From: JBOGEN01 sp050743265
GTDB lineage: Bacteria > Actinomycetota > Actinomycetes > JBOGEN01
Direction: 5' to 3'
DNA length: 48,212 nucleotides
NCBI GenBank assembly: GCA_050743265.1
Contig: JBOGEN010000142.1
Coordinates: 1 to 48,212, forward strand
In this document: in pieces, positions 15,794 through 25,044 of the stretch
Layout of the letters: each line of letters begins with the position of its first letter
How positions within the stretch are numbered: the stretch's first letter is position 1
Program-made: the position numbers and the translations under genes
The notes under the pieces: generated by a model
Seen by the model: only the letters and a program-made list of their open reading frames with translations
Database searches by the model: none
Told to the model about the DNA's origin: nothing

Positions 15794-16630
15794 GTGCCGT
15801 TCACGCTGAGCCACCCGGCTGCGGTACTCCTGCTGGGCCGGTGGCCGTTCGTGCCCTCCGCGCTGGTGGCGGGGGCGGTAGCGCCGGACGTGCCGTACTA
15901 CGTGAGCCCCGCGTACACGGGGGAGCCCACACACGAGACGTGGGCCGTGATCGTCCTGGACGTCCCGCTGGGCCTGGGACTGCTCGTGCTCTTCCACAGC
16001 CTGGCGAAGTGGACCTGCCTGGCCCTGGCCTCCGACCGGCTGCGAGCACGCCTCGTGGGCCCGGCCCTGCGGTTCGAGGTGCGGACGGCGGGCCGGGCCG
16101 GCCTCGCCGTGCTCTCGGTGGCGCTCGGCGCGCTGACACACGTCCTCTGGGACGCGTTCACGCACGTCGACGGGCAGGTGGCGGGGCGGGTGAGCGTCCT
16201 GCGGGAGCCGTGGCTGGGCGACGTCGCGGGCTACCGCGTCCTGCAGCACTTGAGCACGGCGGCCGGCGCGGCCGTGCTCGCGGTCTGGGCCTGGCGCTGG
16301 GCCAGGAGGGCCGAGCCCACCCCGGTGCCGCCGGAGCTGACCCCGTCGGCACGACGGCGCGCCCGGTTGTGGGGAGGTGTCCTGAGCGGGATGGCCGTCG
16401 CGGCGGTGGCGCGTGCCGTCACGGCAGAGGCCGGCGTCCGGGCGACGGACGCGGTCGAGGGCGCGGTGCTGGGAGCGGGTCTGGCGCTCGTGCTGCTGGG
16501 ACTGGTCAGTCCTCGTCCGGCTCGTCGCCGAGGCGGGCCAGCCAGGTGGCCAGCCGCTCCACGGGGGTCTCGAACTCCGGGTTCAGGTCGACGAAGTCGC
16601 GGAGGCGGTCAGCCACCCACGTCAGGGTGA
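15794..16630 (+). CDS. DUF4184-family membrane protein
   Basis: A 278-residue predicted membrane protein. The N-terminus PFTLSHPAAVLLLGRWPFVPSALVAGAVAPDVPYY is the DUF4184 signature, with THVLWDAFTHVDG as a second conserved histidine/aspartate motif that resembles membrane metal-dependent hydrolases. Four to six membrane segments are visible. The function is unknown. The last 40 or so residues are arginine/proline-rich and lie antisense to the DUF6104 gene, so the true end may be earlier (see findings). The GTG start at 15794 fits the conserved N-terminus; the GGAGG upstream is rather distant. Confidence 0.8.
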   Translation: MPFTLSHPAAVLLLGRWPFVPSALVAGAVAPDVPYYVSPAYTGEPTHETWAVIVLDVPLGLGLLVLFHSLAKWTCLALASDRLRARLVGPALRFEVRTAGRAGLAVLSVALGALTHVLWDAFTHVDGQVAGRVSVLREPWLGDVAGYRVLQHLSTAAGAAVLAVWAWRWARRAEPTPVPPELTPSARRRARLWGGVLSGMAVAAVARAVTAEAGVRATDAVEGAVLGAGLALVLLGLVSPRPARRRGGPARWPAAPRGSRTPGSGRRSRGGGQPPTSG

Positions 16631-16688
16631 CCTGCTCGTCCCCGCGGCGCTCCTCGAGCTCCTCGATGCCGCGGTCGGTGAAGTACAT
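16506..16688 (-). CDS. DUF6104-family small protein
   Basis: A 60-residue acidic protein with the DUF6104 pattern: MYFTDRGIEELEERRGDEQ at the start, VADRLRDFVDLNPEFETPVERLATWLARL in the middle and an acidic end. It is common in actinobacteria and has no known function. It starts 14 bases after the kgd stop on the same strand, so it is probably co-transcribed. It overlaps the tail of the opposite-strand DUF4184 gene by 125 bases. Confidence 0.85.
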   Translation of the reverse strand: MYFTDRGIEELEERRGDEQVTLTWVADRLRDFVDLNPEFETPVERLATWLARLGDEPDED

Positions 16689-16702
16689 GCGTGACCCCGC
16701 AC

Positions 16703-19700
16703 TCAGGAGAAGGCCTGCTCGACCAGCGCCTTCTGCTCCGCCTCGTGAAGGCTGCCCGACCCCACGGCCGGGGACGAGCTCAACCGTCGCGAGACCCGGA
16801 CCAGCCGGCGTCCGCCGAGGTGCTCGGGCAGGTTCAGGGCCACGAACGGCCACGGCCCCATGTTCGCCGGCTCCTCCTGGACCCAACGGAGGTCCTCGAC
16901 GCCGTCGTACTGGGCCAGCACGCCCTGGAGGTCGTCCACCGGCAGAGGGTAGAGCCGCTCGACGCGGACGATCGCGGTGTCCCAGGCCTCCCGCGCCTCG
17001 CGGGCGGCGACGAGGTCGTAGTAGACCTTGCCGGAGCAGAGCAGTACCCGGCGTACCGAGGAGGGGTCGACGGTCGTGTCGGGGAGCACCGGGCGGAACC
17101 CCCCGGTGGTGAAGTCCTCCACCTCCGAACGGGCCGCCTTGTGCCGCAGCATCGACTTCGGGGTGAACACGATGAGCGGCCGGCGGAACGGCGAGTGGAC
17201 CTGCCAGCGCAGCAGGTGGCAGTAGTTCGCCGGCGTGGTCGGCACCGCGACCGTCATGTTGTCCTGGGCGCACATCTGCAGGAAGCGCTCGATGCGCGCG
17301 GACGAGTGGTCCGGACCCTGGCCCTCGTAGCCGTGCGGCAACATCAGCACCACGGACGAGCGCTGGTTCCACTTCTGCTCGCCGGACGAGATGAACTCGT
17401 CGACGATCGTCTGCGCCCCGTTGCCGAAGTCGCCGAACTGGGCCTCCCAGAGCACCAGCGCCTCGGGGCGGGCCACCGAGTACCCGTACTCGAAGCCCAT
17501 CGCCGCGAACTCGGACAGCAACGAGTCGTACGTGTAGAAGCGCCCCTGGTGGTCGTCCAGGTGGGCGAGCGGCGTCCACTCTGCGGCGGTGTTGCGGTCG
17601 GTGAGCACGGCATGCCGCTGCACGAAGGTGCCGCGCCTGCTGTCCTGGCCCGCGAGCCGTACCGGGACGCCCTCGACCAGCAGCGACCCGAACGCGAGCA
17701 GCTCGCCGAACGCCCAGTCCACCCCGCCCTGCGAGGCCATCTCGGCCCGGCGCTCGAGCAGCGCCTTGAGCTTGGGGTGCACGGCGAAGTCGTCCGGGAT
17801 CGACGTGTGGGCGTTGCCGACCCGCTTGACGATCTCGATCGGCACGGACGTGTCCACGGCGACCTTGGGCTGCTCGGCGAGGTTCTCGTCGCCGTGCGGG
17901 ACGGAGCCGGTCTCCCGGGTCTCGACGAAGACCTTCTCCAGCTGGTCCGAGTAGTCCTTGAGCGCCTGCTCGGCCTCCTCGACCGTGATGTCCCCGCGGC
18001 CGACGAGCGCCTCGGTGTAGAGCTTGCGCACCGAGCGCTTCTGGTCGATGAGGTCGTACATGAGCGGCTGCGTCATGGACGGGTCGTCACCCTCGTTGTG
18101 GCCGCGCCGGCGGTAGCAGACGAGGTCGATGACGACGTCCTTCTTGAACGTCTGGCGGAACTCGAAGGCGAGCCGCGCGACCCGGACGCAGGCCTCGGGG
18201 TCGTCGCCGTTCACGTGGAAGATCGGGGCCTGGATCATGCGGGCCACGTCGGTGGCGTAGATGCTCGACCGGCTCTCCGCGGGGGACGTGGTGAAGCCCA
18301 CCTGGTTGTTCACGACGACGTGCAGGGTGCCGCCGGTGCGGTAGCCGCGCAGCTCGGAGAGGTTCAGCGTCTCCGCGACCACGCCCTGGCCGGCGAAGGC
18401 GGCGTCCCCGTGGAGCAGCAGGGGGAGCACGGTGAAGCCCTCGTCCCCGCCGCCCTTGTTCATGATGTCCTGCTTGGCCCGGACGATGCCCTCGAGCACC
18501 GGGTTGACGGCCTCGAGGTGGGACGGGTTCGCGGCGCAGTAGACGTCGATCTCGTTGCCGTCGTCGCCGATGTACGTGCCGGTGGACCCGAGGTGGTACT
18601 TCACGTCCCCGGAGCCCTGGACGGACCGGGGGTCCTGGTTGCCCTCGAACTCGCGGAAGATCTGGCTGTAGTTCTTGCCGACGATGTTCGTGAGGACGTT
18701 GAGCCGGCCGCGGTGCGGCATGGCGATGCAGACCTCGTCGAGGTGGTCGGTCGCGGCCGACCCGATCACCGCGTCCATCAGCGGGATGACCGACTCGCTG
18801 CCCTCGAGCGAGAACCGCTTCTGCCCGACGTACTTGACCTGCAGGAACGTCTCGAAGGCCTCGGCGGCGTTGAGCTTGCGGAGGATGCGCAGCTGCTCGT
18901 CGCGGTCGGGCTTCTCGTGGCCGCACTCGACCCGTTGCTGGATCCAGCGCCGCTGCTCCGGGTCCTGGATGTGCATGTACTCGATGCCGACCGTGCGGCA
19001 GTACGAGTCGCGCAGCACGCCGAGGATGTCGCGCAGCTTCATGATCTGGCCGTTGCCGAAGCTGCCGGTGGCGAACGAGCGGTCGAGGTCCCACAACGTG
19101 AGGCCGTGGCTGGAGATGTCGAGGTCGGGGTGGGACCGCTGGCGGTACTCGAGCGGGTCGGTGTCCGCCATGAGGTGCCCGCGCACCCGGTACGCGTGGA
19201 TCAGCTCGTGGACGCGTGCCTGCTTGCTGACCTCGTCCTCGTGGCTGGCGGGCACGTCCTGCGCCCAGCGGATCGGCTCGTACGGCACCCGCAGGTGCTG
19301 GAAGATCTCGTCGTAGAAGCCGTCCTCGCCGAGCAGGAGCGCGTGCACGCGGCGGAGGAAGTCACCGGACTGCGCGCCCTGGATGATGCGGTGGTCGTAC
19401 GTCGAGGTGAGCGTCATGAGCTTGCTCACCGCGAGCCGGGCCAGCGTCTCCGGCGAGGCGCCCTGGTACTCGGCCGGGTACTCCATCGCCCCGACACCGA
19501 TGATCGTGCCCTGGCCCTTCATCAGCCGCGGCACGGAGTGCACGGTGCCGATCGTGCCGGGGTTGGTGAGGCTGATCGTGGTGCCGACGAAGTCGTCGAC
19601 GCCGAGCTTGCCCGAGCGCGCCCGGCGGATGAGGTCCTCGTACGCCGTCCAGAACTGGCCGAAGTGCATGCGCTCGGCGCCCTTGATCGAGGGCACGAGC

Positions 19701-20569
19701 AGCTGGCGTGTGCCATCCGGCTTCTGCAGGTCGATCGCCAGGCCGAGGTTGACGTGCTGCGGGCGGACGAGGACTGGCTTGCCGTCCTCCTCGTCGTAGG
19801 AGTGGTTCATCTCCGGCATCGACTCGAGCGCCCGCACCACGGCGAAGCCGATGAGGTGCGTGAACGAGACCTTGCCCCCGCGGCTGCGCCGGAGGTGGTT
19901 GTTGATCACCGTACGGTTGTCGATGAGCAGCTTGGCCGGGACGGCCCGCACGCTCGTCGCCGTGGGGATCTCGAGGCTGGCCGCCATGTTGGCGGCCACG
20001 CGGGAGGCGACCCCCTTCAGCGGGGACCGCTCGACCGCGGTGAGGTCCTGGGCCGCCGCGTCGTCCCTGGCCTCGTCGGCCTGGGCGGGGAGCGGGCGGG
20101 GCGCCGGTCCCGTGCGGTTCTTCGTCGGTGGCGGAGCGTCGCGCCGGCCCGCGGCCACGTCGCCGGTCTGCACGTCACCGGTCTGCACGTCGCTGCGCCC
20201 GTCCACCCGGTCAGCCGTCTGGCCGGCCGCCCTGCTGTCGATCTGGCTCGTGGACGTCGGCTCGGCCCGCGGCGGTGCCGGGGCCGGGGAGGGCGGCGAC
20301 TTCGGCTGGGCCGGCGCGTCCGTCCGTGGCGGTGGCGCCCCGCCGTCGGTTCCGGGCTCCTGGCGTGGCGGTGCAGCGGTGCCCCCCGCCTGCGTGGCGG
20401 ACGCCTGGGCGCTGCCACCGTCGGCGGGTTGGTAGTCCGCGAAGAAGTCCCACCAGGCCTTGTCCACGGAGTCCGGGTCCTTGAGGAACTGCTGGTAGAT
20501 CTCGTCCACCAGCCACTCGTTCGGACCGAATGCGGACATGCGGCTCGGCTGCCTGGACTGTGACGACAC
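16703..20569 (-). CDS. kgd: Multifunctional 2-oxoglutarate decarboxylase/dehydrogenase E1 and succinyltransferase E2 (Kgd)
   Basis: About 1288 residues: a fused TCA-cycle enzyme of actinobacteria acting on 2-oxoglutarate. The N-terminal segment AFGPNEWLVDEIYQQFLKDP docks the complex. A long Pro/Ala linker (about residues 55-160) follows. The E2-like acyltransferase core includes LKGVASRVAANMAASLEIPT and STYDHRIIQGAQSGDFLRR. The E1 part has the substrate loop AMPHRGRLNVLTNIVGKNY, the thiamine diphosphate site LHGDAAFAGQGVVAETLNLS, VVNNQVGFTTSP, and the C-terminal transketolase-like domain ending in EQKALVEQAFS. The GTG at 20569 gives the VSSQS-type N-terminus seen in streptomycete homologues; ATG at 20539 is the alternative. 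Confidence 0.95.
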   Translation of the reverse strand: MSSQSRQPSRMSAFGPNEWLVDEIYQQFLKDPDSVDKAWWDFFADYQPADGGSAQASATQAGGTAAPPRQEPGTDGGAPPPRTDAPAQPKSPPSPAPAPPRAEPTSTSQIDSRAAGQTADRVDGRSDVQTGDVQTGDVAAGRRDAPPPTKNRTGPAPRPLPAQADEARDDAAAQDLTAVERSPLKGVASRVAANMAASLEIPTATSVRAVPAKLLIDNRTVINNHLRRSRGGKVSFTHLIGFAVVRALESMPEMNHSYDEEDGKPVLVRPQHVNLGLAIDLQKPDGTRQLLVPSIKGAERMHFGQFWTAYEDLIRRARSGKLGVDDFVGTTISLTNPGTIGTVHSVPRLMKGQGTIIGVGAMEYPAEYQGASPETLARLAVSKLMTLTSTYDHRIIQGAQSGDFLRRVHALLLGEDGFYDEIFQHLRVPYEPIRWAQDVPASHEDEVSKQARVHELIHAYRVRGHLMADTDPLEYRQRSHPDLDISSHGLTLWDLDRSFATGSFGNGQIMKLRDILGVLRDSYCRTVGIEYMHIQDPEQRRWIQQRVECGHEKPDRDEQLRILRKLNAAEAFETFLQVKYVGQKRFSLEGSESVIPLMDAVIGSAATDHLDEVCIAMPHRGRLNVLTNIVGKNYSQIFREFEGNQDPRSVQGSGDVKYHLGSTGTYIGDDGNEIDVYCAANPSHLEAVNPVLEGIVRAKQDIMNKGGGDEGFTVLPLLLHGDAAFAGQGVVAETLNLSELRGYRTGGTLHVVVNNQVGFTTSPAESRSSIYATDVARMIQAPIFHVNGDDPEACVRVARLAFEFRQTFKKDVVIDLVCYRRRGHNEGDDPSMTQPLMYDLIDQKRSVRKLYTEALVGRGDITVEEAEQALKDYSDQLEKVFVETRETGSVPHGDENLAEQPKVAVDTSVPIEIVKRVGNAHTSIPDDFAVHPKLKALLERRAEMASQGGVDWAFGELLAFGSLLVEGVPVRLAGQDSRRGTFVQRHAVLTDRNTAAEWTPLAHLDDHQGRFYTYDSLLSEFAAMGFEYGYSVARPEALVLWEAQFGDFGNGAQTIVDEFISSGEQKWNQRSSVVLMLPHGYEGQGPDHSSARIERFLQMCAQDNMTVAVPTTPANYCHLLRWQVHSPFRRPLIVFTPKSMLRHKAARSEVEDFTTGGFRPVLPDTTVDPSSVRRVLLCSGKVYYDLVAAREAREAWDTAIVRVERLYPLPVDDLQGVLAQYDGVEDLRWVQEEPANMGPWPFVALNLPEHLGGRRLVRVSRRLSSSPAVGSGSLHEAEQKALVEQAFS

Positions 20570-20622
20570 GGCGGTGATCGCCTCTTTCGCTGCGCTCGCG
20601 AACGACGTGGAGTTCCCCCGCA

Positions 20623-20628
20623 AGGCTA
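20623..20628 (-). promoter_or_regulatory. Candidate -10 element for kgd
   Basis: TAGCCT on the minus strand (20628-20623) lies about 55 bases ahead of the proposed kgd start. There is no good -35, so this is a weak call. The rest of the 177-base gap to 20746 holds nothing I recognise. Confidence 0.3.
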
Positions 20629-20746
20629 GTCGTCCGCTCGGAGTGCCCGCAGGGGTCCTGACCGGGACGTTCCCGACGTTGTGGTCGTTGGGGCCGGACT
20701 CAGGATCTTGCCTTCCCCGACCGTGGACGGGTACACCCCGCGGCCT

Positions 20747-22336
20747 TCAGCTCGCTCGCGGGAGCCCCAGGTCGGCCAGGATGCGCTGTGCCGCATTGTG
20801 CCCGGCCGCGCCGATGACGGAGCCCGCCGGGTGCGTGCCGGCTGAGCCCGCGTACACCCCGGGCACGCCCGTCGCGTACGGCATGCGGTCGGCGAACGCG
20901 ACGCCGTTGTCGACGTGGTGGATGTGCCCGTACGAGGTTCCGAAGTGACGCTCGATGTCCGGCGGGGCCAGCGGGAACGTGTCCGCGACCATGTCACGGG
21001 TGCCGGGCGCGAACCGCTCGACGATGCCCAGCAGGTGCTCGGTGTAGCTCTCGCGCTGGGCCTCCCAGGACGAGCCCGCGATGTCGTACGGCACCGACTG
21101 GACGAACAGCGCGGACGAGTGGTGGCCGTCCGGGTCCTGCAGGGAGGGGTCGACCGTGGTGTGCACGTACCACTCGATCGTGGGGGCGTCCGGCAGCCGT
21201 CCGGCCAGCACGTCGTCCCACATCCGGCGGATGCCGTGCATCGGGTGCGCGGTGTCGGGCAGGAGGTGGACGGTCGAGCCGAACGGGCTGGGCGCGGACT
21301 CCGGCAGGCACGAGAAGCGCGGCAGGTCGCGGAGTGCGAGGTTCACCTTCATCGTCGTGCCCGGCCGGCGGACACGCTCGAGCCGGTCCCGCAGATCGAC
21401 GGGCAGCGCCCGGTTCCCGACCAGGGAGGCCAGCCGGAACGGGTCGCAGGCCCCCAGCACCACCCGGGCGGAGATCTCGCGCCCGTTCGCCAGCAGGACG
21501 CCGGAGGCCGCACCGGCATCGAGCCGGACCTGGGTGACGGGCGCGGCCTCGACGAGGGTCGCCCCAGCCTGGCGTGCCTTCGCCGCGAAGGTCTGGCTCA
21601 CCGTCCCCATGCCGCCCCGCACGATCATCCAGGTGCCGTCGCTGCCCGGCAGGCGGCACATGTTGTGGACGAGGAAGTTGTGACCCGAGCCGGGCGTGTC
21701 CGGACCGGCGTGCAGGCCGGACAGGCCGTCCGTCACCGCGTACATCGCGACGAGCAGCTCGGAGGAGAAGTCGAACCGTGCGAGGTAGTCGGCGACCGAG
21801 CCGCGGCACAGGGCGACGAACGCCTGGCGCAGGTCCGGACGCACGTACCGCTCGGCCGTGTCCTCGACGGAGAGCGGCTCGGTGAGCCACGCCGGGGCGA
21901 GGTCGTCCCGTAACGCCGCCACCTCGGCGTTCATCGCCTCGTCCGCCTTCCAGTCGGCGGGGGAGAAGAACTCCTCCATCTGGCGACGCGTGGCCTCGCG
22001 GTCGCGGCCGAAGAGCAGGTACCGGCTACCGGTCGTCGGCAGGAAGTAGTGCGGGTCGCGCCGCACCACCGGCAGGTCGGCGCCCATGATCTGGAGGACC
22101 TCGGGCGGCATCAGCCCCAGCAGGCACGACCCGGTCGACTGGCGCAGCCCCGGGACGCGGGTGAACGGCTGCTCGGTCCGCGTGGCCCCTCCGAGGGTGT
22201 CCTTCGCCTCGCAGACGACCACGTCCAGCCCGGCGCGGGCGAGCAGGGTCGCGGAGACCAGGCCGTTGTGGCCGGCGCCGACCACGACGACGTCGGCGCG
22301 GGTGGGAACGTCGGCCTGCGTCGGGGGCTGGGTCAT
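20747..22336 (-). CDS. Phytoene-desaturase-like NAD(P)/FAD-dependent oxidoreductase
   Basis: A 529-residue flavoprotein of the CrtI/PYROXD2-like group. The FAD-binding Rossmann motif is VVVGAGHNGLVSATLLARAG, ending in the ribose-binding acid of VVVCEAKDTLGGATRT. The C-terminal FAD box reads GVPGVYAGSAGTHPAGSVIG. No carotenoid synthesis genes are nearby, so a carotenoid role should not be assumed; many actinobacteria carry such genes with unknown substrate. A TAGCCT -10 lies 8 bases before the ATG with no ribosome site, suggesting a leaderless mRNA. Confidence 0.88.
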   Translation of the reverse strand: MTQPPTQADVPTRADVVVVGAGHNGLVSATLLARAGLDVVVCEAKDTLGGATRTEQPFTRVPGLRQSTGSCLLGLMPPEVLQIMGADLPVVRRDPHYFLPTTGSRYLLFGRDREATRRQMEEFFSPADWKADEAMNAEVAALRDDLAPAWLTEPLSVEDTAERYVRPDLRQAFVALCRGSVADYLARFDFSSELLVAMYAVTDGLSGLHAGPDTPGSGHNFLVHNMCRLPGSDGTWMIVRGGMGTVSQTFAAKARQAGATLVEAAPVTQVRLDAGAASGVLLANGREISARVVLGACDPFRLASLVGNRALPVDLRDRLERVRRPGTTMKVNLALRDLPRFSCLPESAPSPFGSTVHLLPDTAHPMHGIRRMWDDVLAGRLPDAPTIEWYVHTTVDPSLQDPDGHHSSALFVQSVPYDIAGSSWEAQRESYTEHLLGIVERFAPGTRDMVADTFPLAPPDIERHFGTSYGHIHHVDNGVAFADRMPYATGVPGVYAGSAGTHPAGSVIGAAGHNAAQRILADLGLPRAS

Positions 22337-22344
22337 AGGAGGGG

Positions 22345-22350
22345 AGGCTA
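22345..22350 (-). promoter_or_regulatory. -10 element for a leaderless start of the FAD oxidoreductase
   Basis: TAGCCT on the minus strand ends 8 bases before the ATG at 22336. The intervening bases (CCCCTCCT) are the opposite of a ribosome site. Confidence 0.45.
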
Positions 22351-22407
22351 GCCCCGCCGGACCGGACGCCGGAGCGGATGCCCACCCCGCGGCGACACGT
22401 CCTCTCG

Positions 22408-22812
22408 TCAGCGGTCAGCCAGCCGGTAGACGAACTTCAGGCCCGACCACGTGGTGTCGATCGCGATCACCTTGACGTCGACGAGCCCGGCGGCCAGGCC
22501 GTGGTCCCGGACGACGTTCTCGTCGAGGTCGGTCGCCAAGCCGCTCGCCCGCTTCGGCCAGGCGATCCACAGCGTGCCGTCTCGCCCGATGTGCTCCGCG
22601 ACCGGCACGAACCGCCGCTCGAGCCGTGCCCGGTCGGGGCAGAAGGCCAGGGCGAGGTCGTACGGCGCCGTCCCGGCACGCCGGTGCACGGTCGCGCCGT
22701 CCGGCAGGTCGAGCCGGACGTCGTCGGGCAGGTCGACGAGCAGGACGCGGTGCTCCGGCCTGACGCCGAGCTTGCGAGGCAGGGGCGTCCCCGAGTAGCC
22801 GGCCACGGTCAC
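22408..22812 (-). CDS. DUF3052-family protein
   Basis: A 134-residue protein with the DUF3052 pattern: GYSGTPLPRKLGVRPEHRVLLV at the start, YDLALAFCPDRARLERRF, DGTLWIAWPKRASGLATDL and the end AIDTTWSGLKFVYR. The function is unknown and it is widespread in actinobacteria. The GTG at 22812 follows a GGGAAGG ribosome site. It is divergent from the CoA transferase gene and lies 71 bases ahead of the FAD oxidoreductase start on the same strand. Confidence 0.87.
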   Translation of the reverse strand: MTVAGYSGTPLPRKLGVRPEHRVLLVDLPDDVRLDLPDGATVHRRAGTAPYDLALAFCPDRARLERRFVPVAEHIGRDGTLWIAWPKRASGLATDLDENVVRDHGLAAGLVDVKVIAIDTTWSGLKFVYRLADR

Positions 22813-22922
22813 CCCTCCCGCCTTCCCTCCGCGCGCAGGCTAGCCGGGTCGCCGGCCTCGGATCCGCGATCCACGCGTACGCGTAGGGTCGGGCCTCGGT
22901 GTCCCCGAGTCGAGGAGGACGT

Positions 22923-24080
22923 GTGGCGGGTCCGCTGGACGGCGTTCGGGTGGTCGAGCTCGCCGGCATCGGGCCCGGACCGTTCACCGCGATGATGCTC
23001 GCCGACATGGGCGCGGACGTCGTCCGCATCGACCGCGCGACCAAGGTCCGTCCCGAAGAGCACGGCGAGCCCCACCCCGACCTGCTCAACCGCGGACGCC
23101 GCTCGCTCGCCGTCGACCTCAAGCACCCGGACGGCCGCGACCTCGTGCTGCGCCTTGCGGGCGACGCGGACGTCCTGATCGAGGGCTGGCGACCGGGTGT
23201 CGCCGAGCGCCTGGGGATCGGTCCGGACGACTGCCGTGCGGTGAACCCGCGCCTCGTGTACGCGCGCATGACCGGATGGGGTCAGGACGGCCCCCTCGCA
23301 CCGAGGGCCGGGCACGACATCGACTACATCGCCCTGACGGGGGCCCTACACGCGATCGGCCGGGCGGGCGAGCGCCCCGTCCCCCCGCTCAACCTCGTCG
23401 GCGACTTCGGCGGGGGCGGCATGCTCTGCGCGTTCGGCATCGTGTGCGCGCTGTTCGAGGCGTCCGCCAGCGGTGAGGGCCAGGTCGTCGACGCGGCGAT
23501 GGTGGACGGCGTGGCCGTGCTCACCACGGCGGTGCACGCGTACCGTGCGATGGGGGCCTGGTCGGACGAGCGCGGCGTGAACCCGCTCGACTCCGGGGCG
23601 CCGTTCTACGACGTGTACGCCTGCGCGGACGGGTGCTACCTGGCTGTCGGCGCGCTGGAGCCGCAGTTCTACGACGAGCTCGTCCGGCGGACCGGGTTCC
23701 TCGCCGACGTGCCCGAGGCCGAGCGCCCCGAGCCGTACGACCCGGCCACCTGGCCGGAGCAGAAGCAGGCCTGGGCCGAGCTGTTCGCCACGCGCACCCG
23801 GGATGCGTGGGTCGACCTGCTGGGCGATACCGACACCTGCGTCGCGCCGGTGCTGAGCTGGGACGAGGCGCCGAGGCATCCCCACCTGGCCGCGCGGGGC
23901 ACGTACGTCGAGCACGCCGGGCGCACCCAGCCCGCGCCGGCTCCGCGGTTCAGCCGTACGCCCGGGGCGATCGCACGCCCGGCGCCGCACCCGGGCGAGC
24001 ACACCGAAGCGCTGCTGCGCGAGATGGGGCTCGGCGCCGACGACGTCTCGGCGCTGCGGGAGTCGGGGGCGGTCGCCTAG
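22923..24080 (+). CDS. CaiB/BaiF-family CoA transferase, alpha-methylacyl-CoA racemase-like
   Basis: A 385-residue class III CoA-transferase-family protein. PLDGVRVVELAGIGPGPFTAMMLADMGADVVRID is the family N-terminus. GHDIDYIALTGAL and LVGDFGGGGMLCAFGI match the histidine- and aspartate-bearing active-site segments of mycobacterial alpha-methylacyl-CoA racemase (MCR), so epimerising 2-methyl-branched acyl-CoA is the most likely role, ahead of CoA transfer. The GTG at 22923 has a GAGGAGG ribosome site. It converges with tesB with a 4-base overlap at the stops, and TesB acts on acyl-CoA too. Confidence 0.88.
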   Translation: MAGPLDGVRVVELAGIGPGPFTAMMLADMGADVVRIDRATKVRPEEHGEPHPDLLNRGRRSLAVDLKHPDGRDLVLRLAGDADVLIEGWRPGVAERLGIGPDDCRAVNPRLVYARMTGWGQDGPLAPRAGHDIDYIALTGALHAIGRAGERPVPPLNLVGDFGGGGMLCAFGIVCALFEASASGEGQVVDAAMVDGVAVLTTAVHAYRAMGAWSDERGVNPLDSGAPFYDVYACADGCYLAVGALEPQFYDELVRRTGFLADVPEAERPEPYDPATWPEQKQAWAELFATRTRDAWVDLLGDTDTCVAPVLSWDEAPRHPHLAARGTYVEHAGRTQPAPAPRFSRTPGAIARPAPHPGEHTEALLREMGLGADDVSALRESGAVA

Positions 24081-24973
24081 CCGGGCCGCGACCGCCGGGT
24101 CTGCGGCTGCTCCTGCTCGGGGCGGAACCGCACCAGCCCCTCCTGCGCCGTGGTGGCGACGAGCCGCCCGTCGCTGCTGAACACGCGCCCGAGCCCCATC
24201 CCGCGGGTGCCGGACGCGGACGGGGACACCTCGTCGTGCAGCAGCCACTCGTCGGCGCGGAACGGCCGGTGGAACCACATCGCATGGTCGAGCGACGCGG
24301 GCTGCAGCCGGGGGTCGTCCAGACGCAGGCCGTGCGGCACCAGCGCGGAGGCCAGCAGGGTGAGGTCGCTCGCGTACGCGAGGACGGCCGCGTGCACGAG
24401 CGGGTCGTCCGGCAGCCGCTCGGTGATCTTCAGCCAGACCGCAGCGACGGCGGGGTGGTGCGGGTGGGGCGGCGGTTCCCGGTCGGGGGACGGGGCGACG
24501 ACCCGGACGTCCAGCGCGGCCCACCGCTCGGGCGGGACCGACCAGGCGAACGGCGGGATGGTGACCCCGTCGAGGATGTGCGGCAGGCCCTCGGGGTCGG
24601 GGACGTCCGGCATCACGTCCTGGTGCTCGAGGCCCTCCTCGGCCAGGTGGAACGAGGCCGACATGTGGAAGATCGGCCGTCCGTGCTGGCGAGCGGTGAC
24701 CCGCCGCGTGCTGAACGAGCGCCCCTCCCTGATGCCCTCGACGACGTACACGATCGGCACCCGGGCGTCGCCGGGACGCAGGAAGTAACCGTGCAGCGAG
24801 TGCACGAGCCGGTCGGTCGCGACGGTACGCCCGGCGGCGACGAGGGCCTGCCCGAGCACCTGGCCGCCGAAGACCCGCTGCAGCGCCGTGTCCGGCGACG
24901 GGCCGCGGAACAGGTCGTCCTCGATCCGCTCCAGGTCGAGCAGGGCGAGCAGGGCGTCGGTCGTCGCGGCCAC
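24077..24973 (-). CDS. tesB: Acyl-CoA thioesterase II (TesB)
   Basis: A 298-residue double-hotdog thioesterase that hydrolyses acyl-CoA to free acid and CoA. Landmarks are RVFGGQVLGQALVAAGRTV, VHSLHGYFLRPGD, RSFSTRRVTARQ in the first hotdog, and SLDHAMWFHRPFRADEWLL in the second. The catalytic triad is visible as Asp and Thr in YASDLTLLAS and Gln in TTAQEGLVRF. The GTG at 24973 begins just before the conserved DLERIEDDLFRG; ATG at 25006 is an alternative. It is divergent from the SDR gene. Confidence 0.9.
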   Translation of the reverse strand: MAATTDALLALLDLERIEDDLFRGPSPDTALQRVFGGQVLGQALVAAGRTVATDRLVHSLHGYFLRPGDARVPIVYVVEGIREGRSFSTRRVTARQHGRPIFHMSASFHLAEEGLEHQDVMPDVPDPEGLPHILDGVTIPPFAWSVPPERWAALDVRVVAPSPDREPPPHPHHPAVAAVWLKITERLPDDPLVHAAVLAYASDLTLLASALVPHGLRLDDPRLQPASLDHAMWFHRPFRADEWLLHDEVSPSASGTRGMGLGRVFSSDGRLVATTAQEGLVRFRPEQEQPQTRRSRPG

Positions 24974-25044
24974 GCCGTCATGCTCGCACGGGCTTGCTGG
25001 CACCATCGCGCGTGACCGGGTCGTCTGCGTGAGGGGTTGGTGTC

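Noticed and set aside
16691..20563. Very long open frame antisense to kgd (about 1290 codons)
   Set aside because: It is the mirror frame of a high-GC gene with biased third positions; its translation is low-complexity Arg/Val/Leu/His-rich with no domain, and kgd on the other strand is unmistakable.
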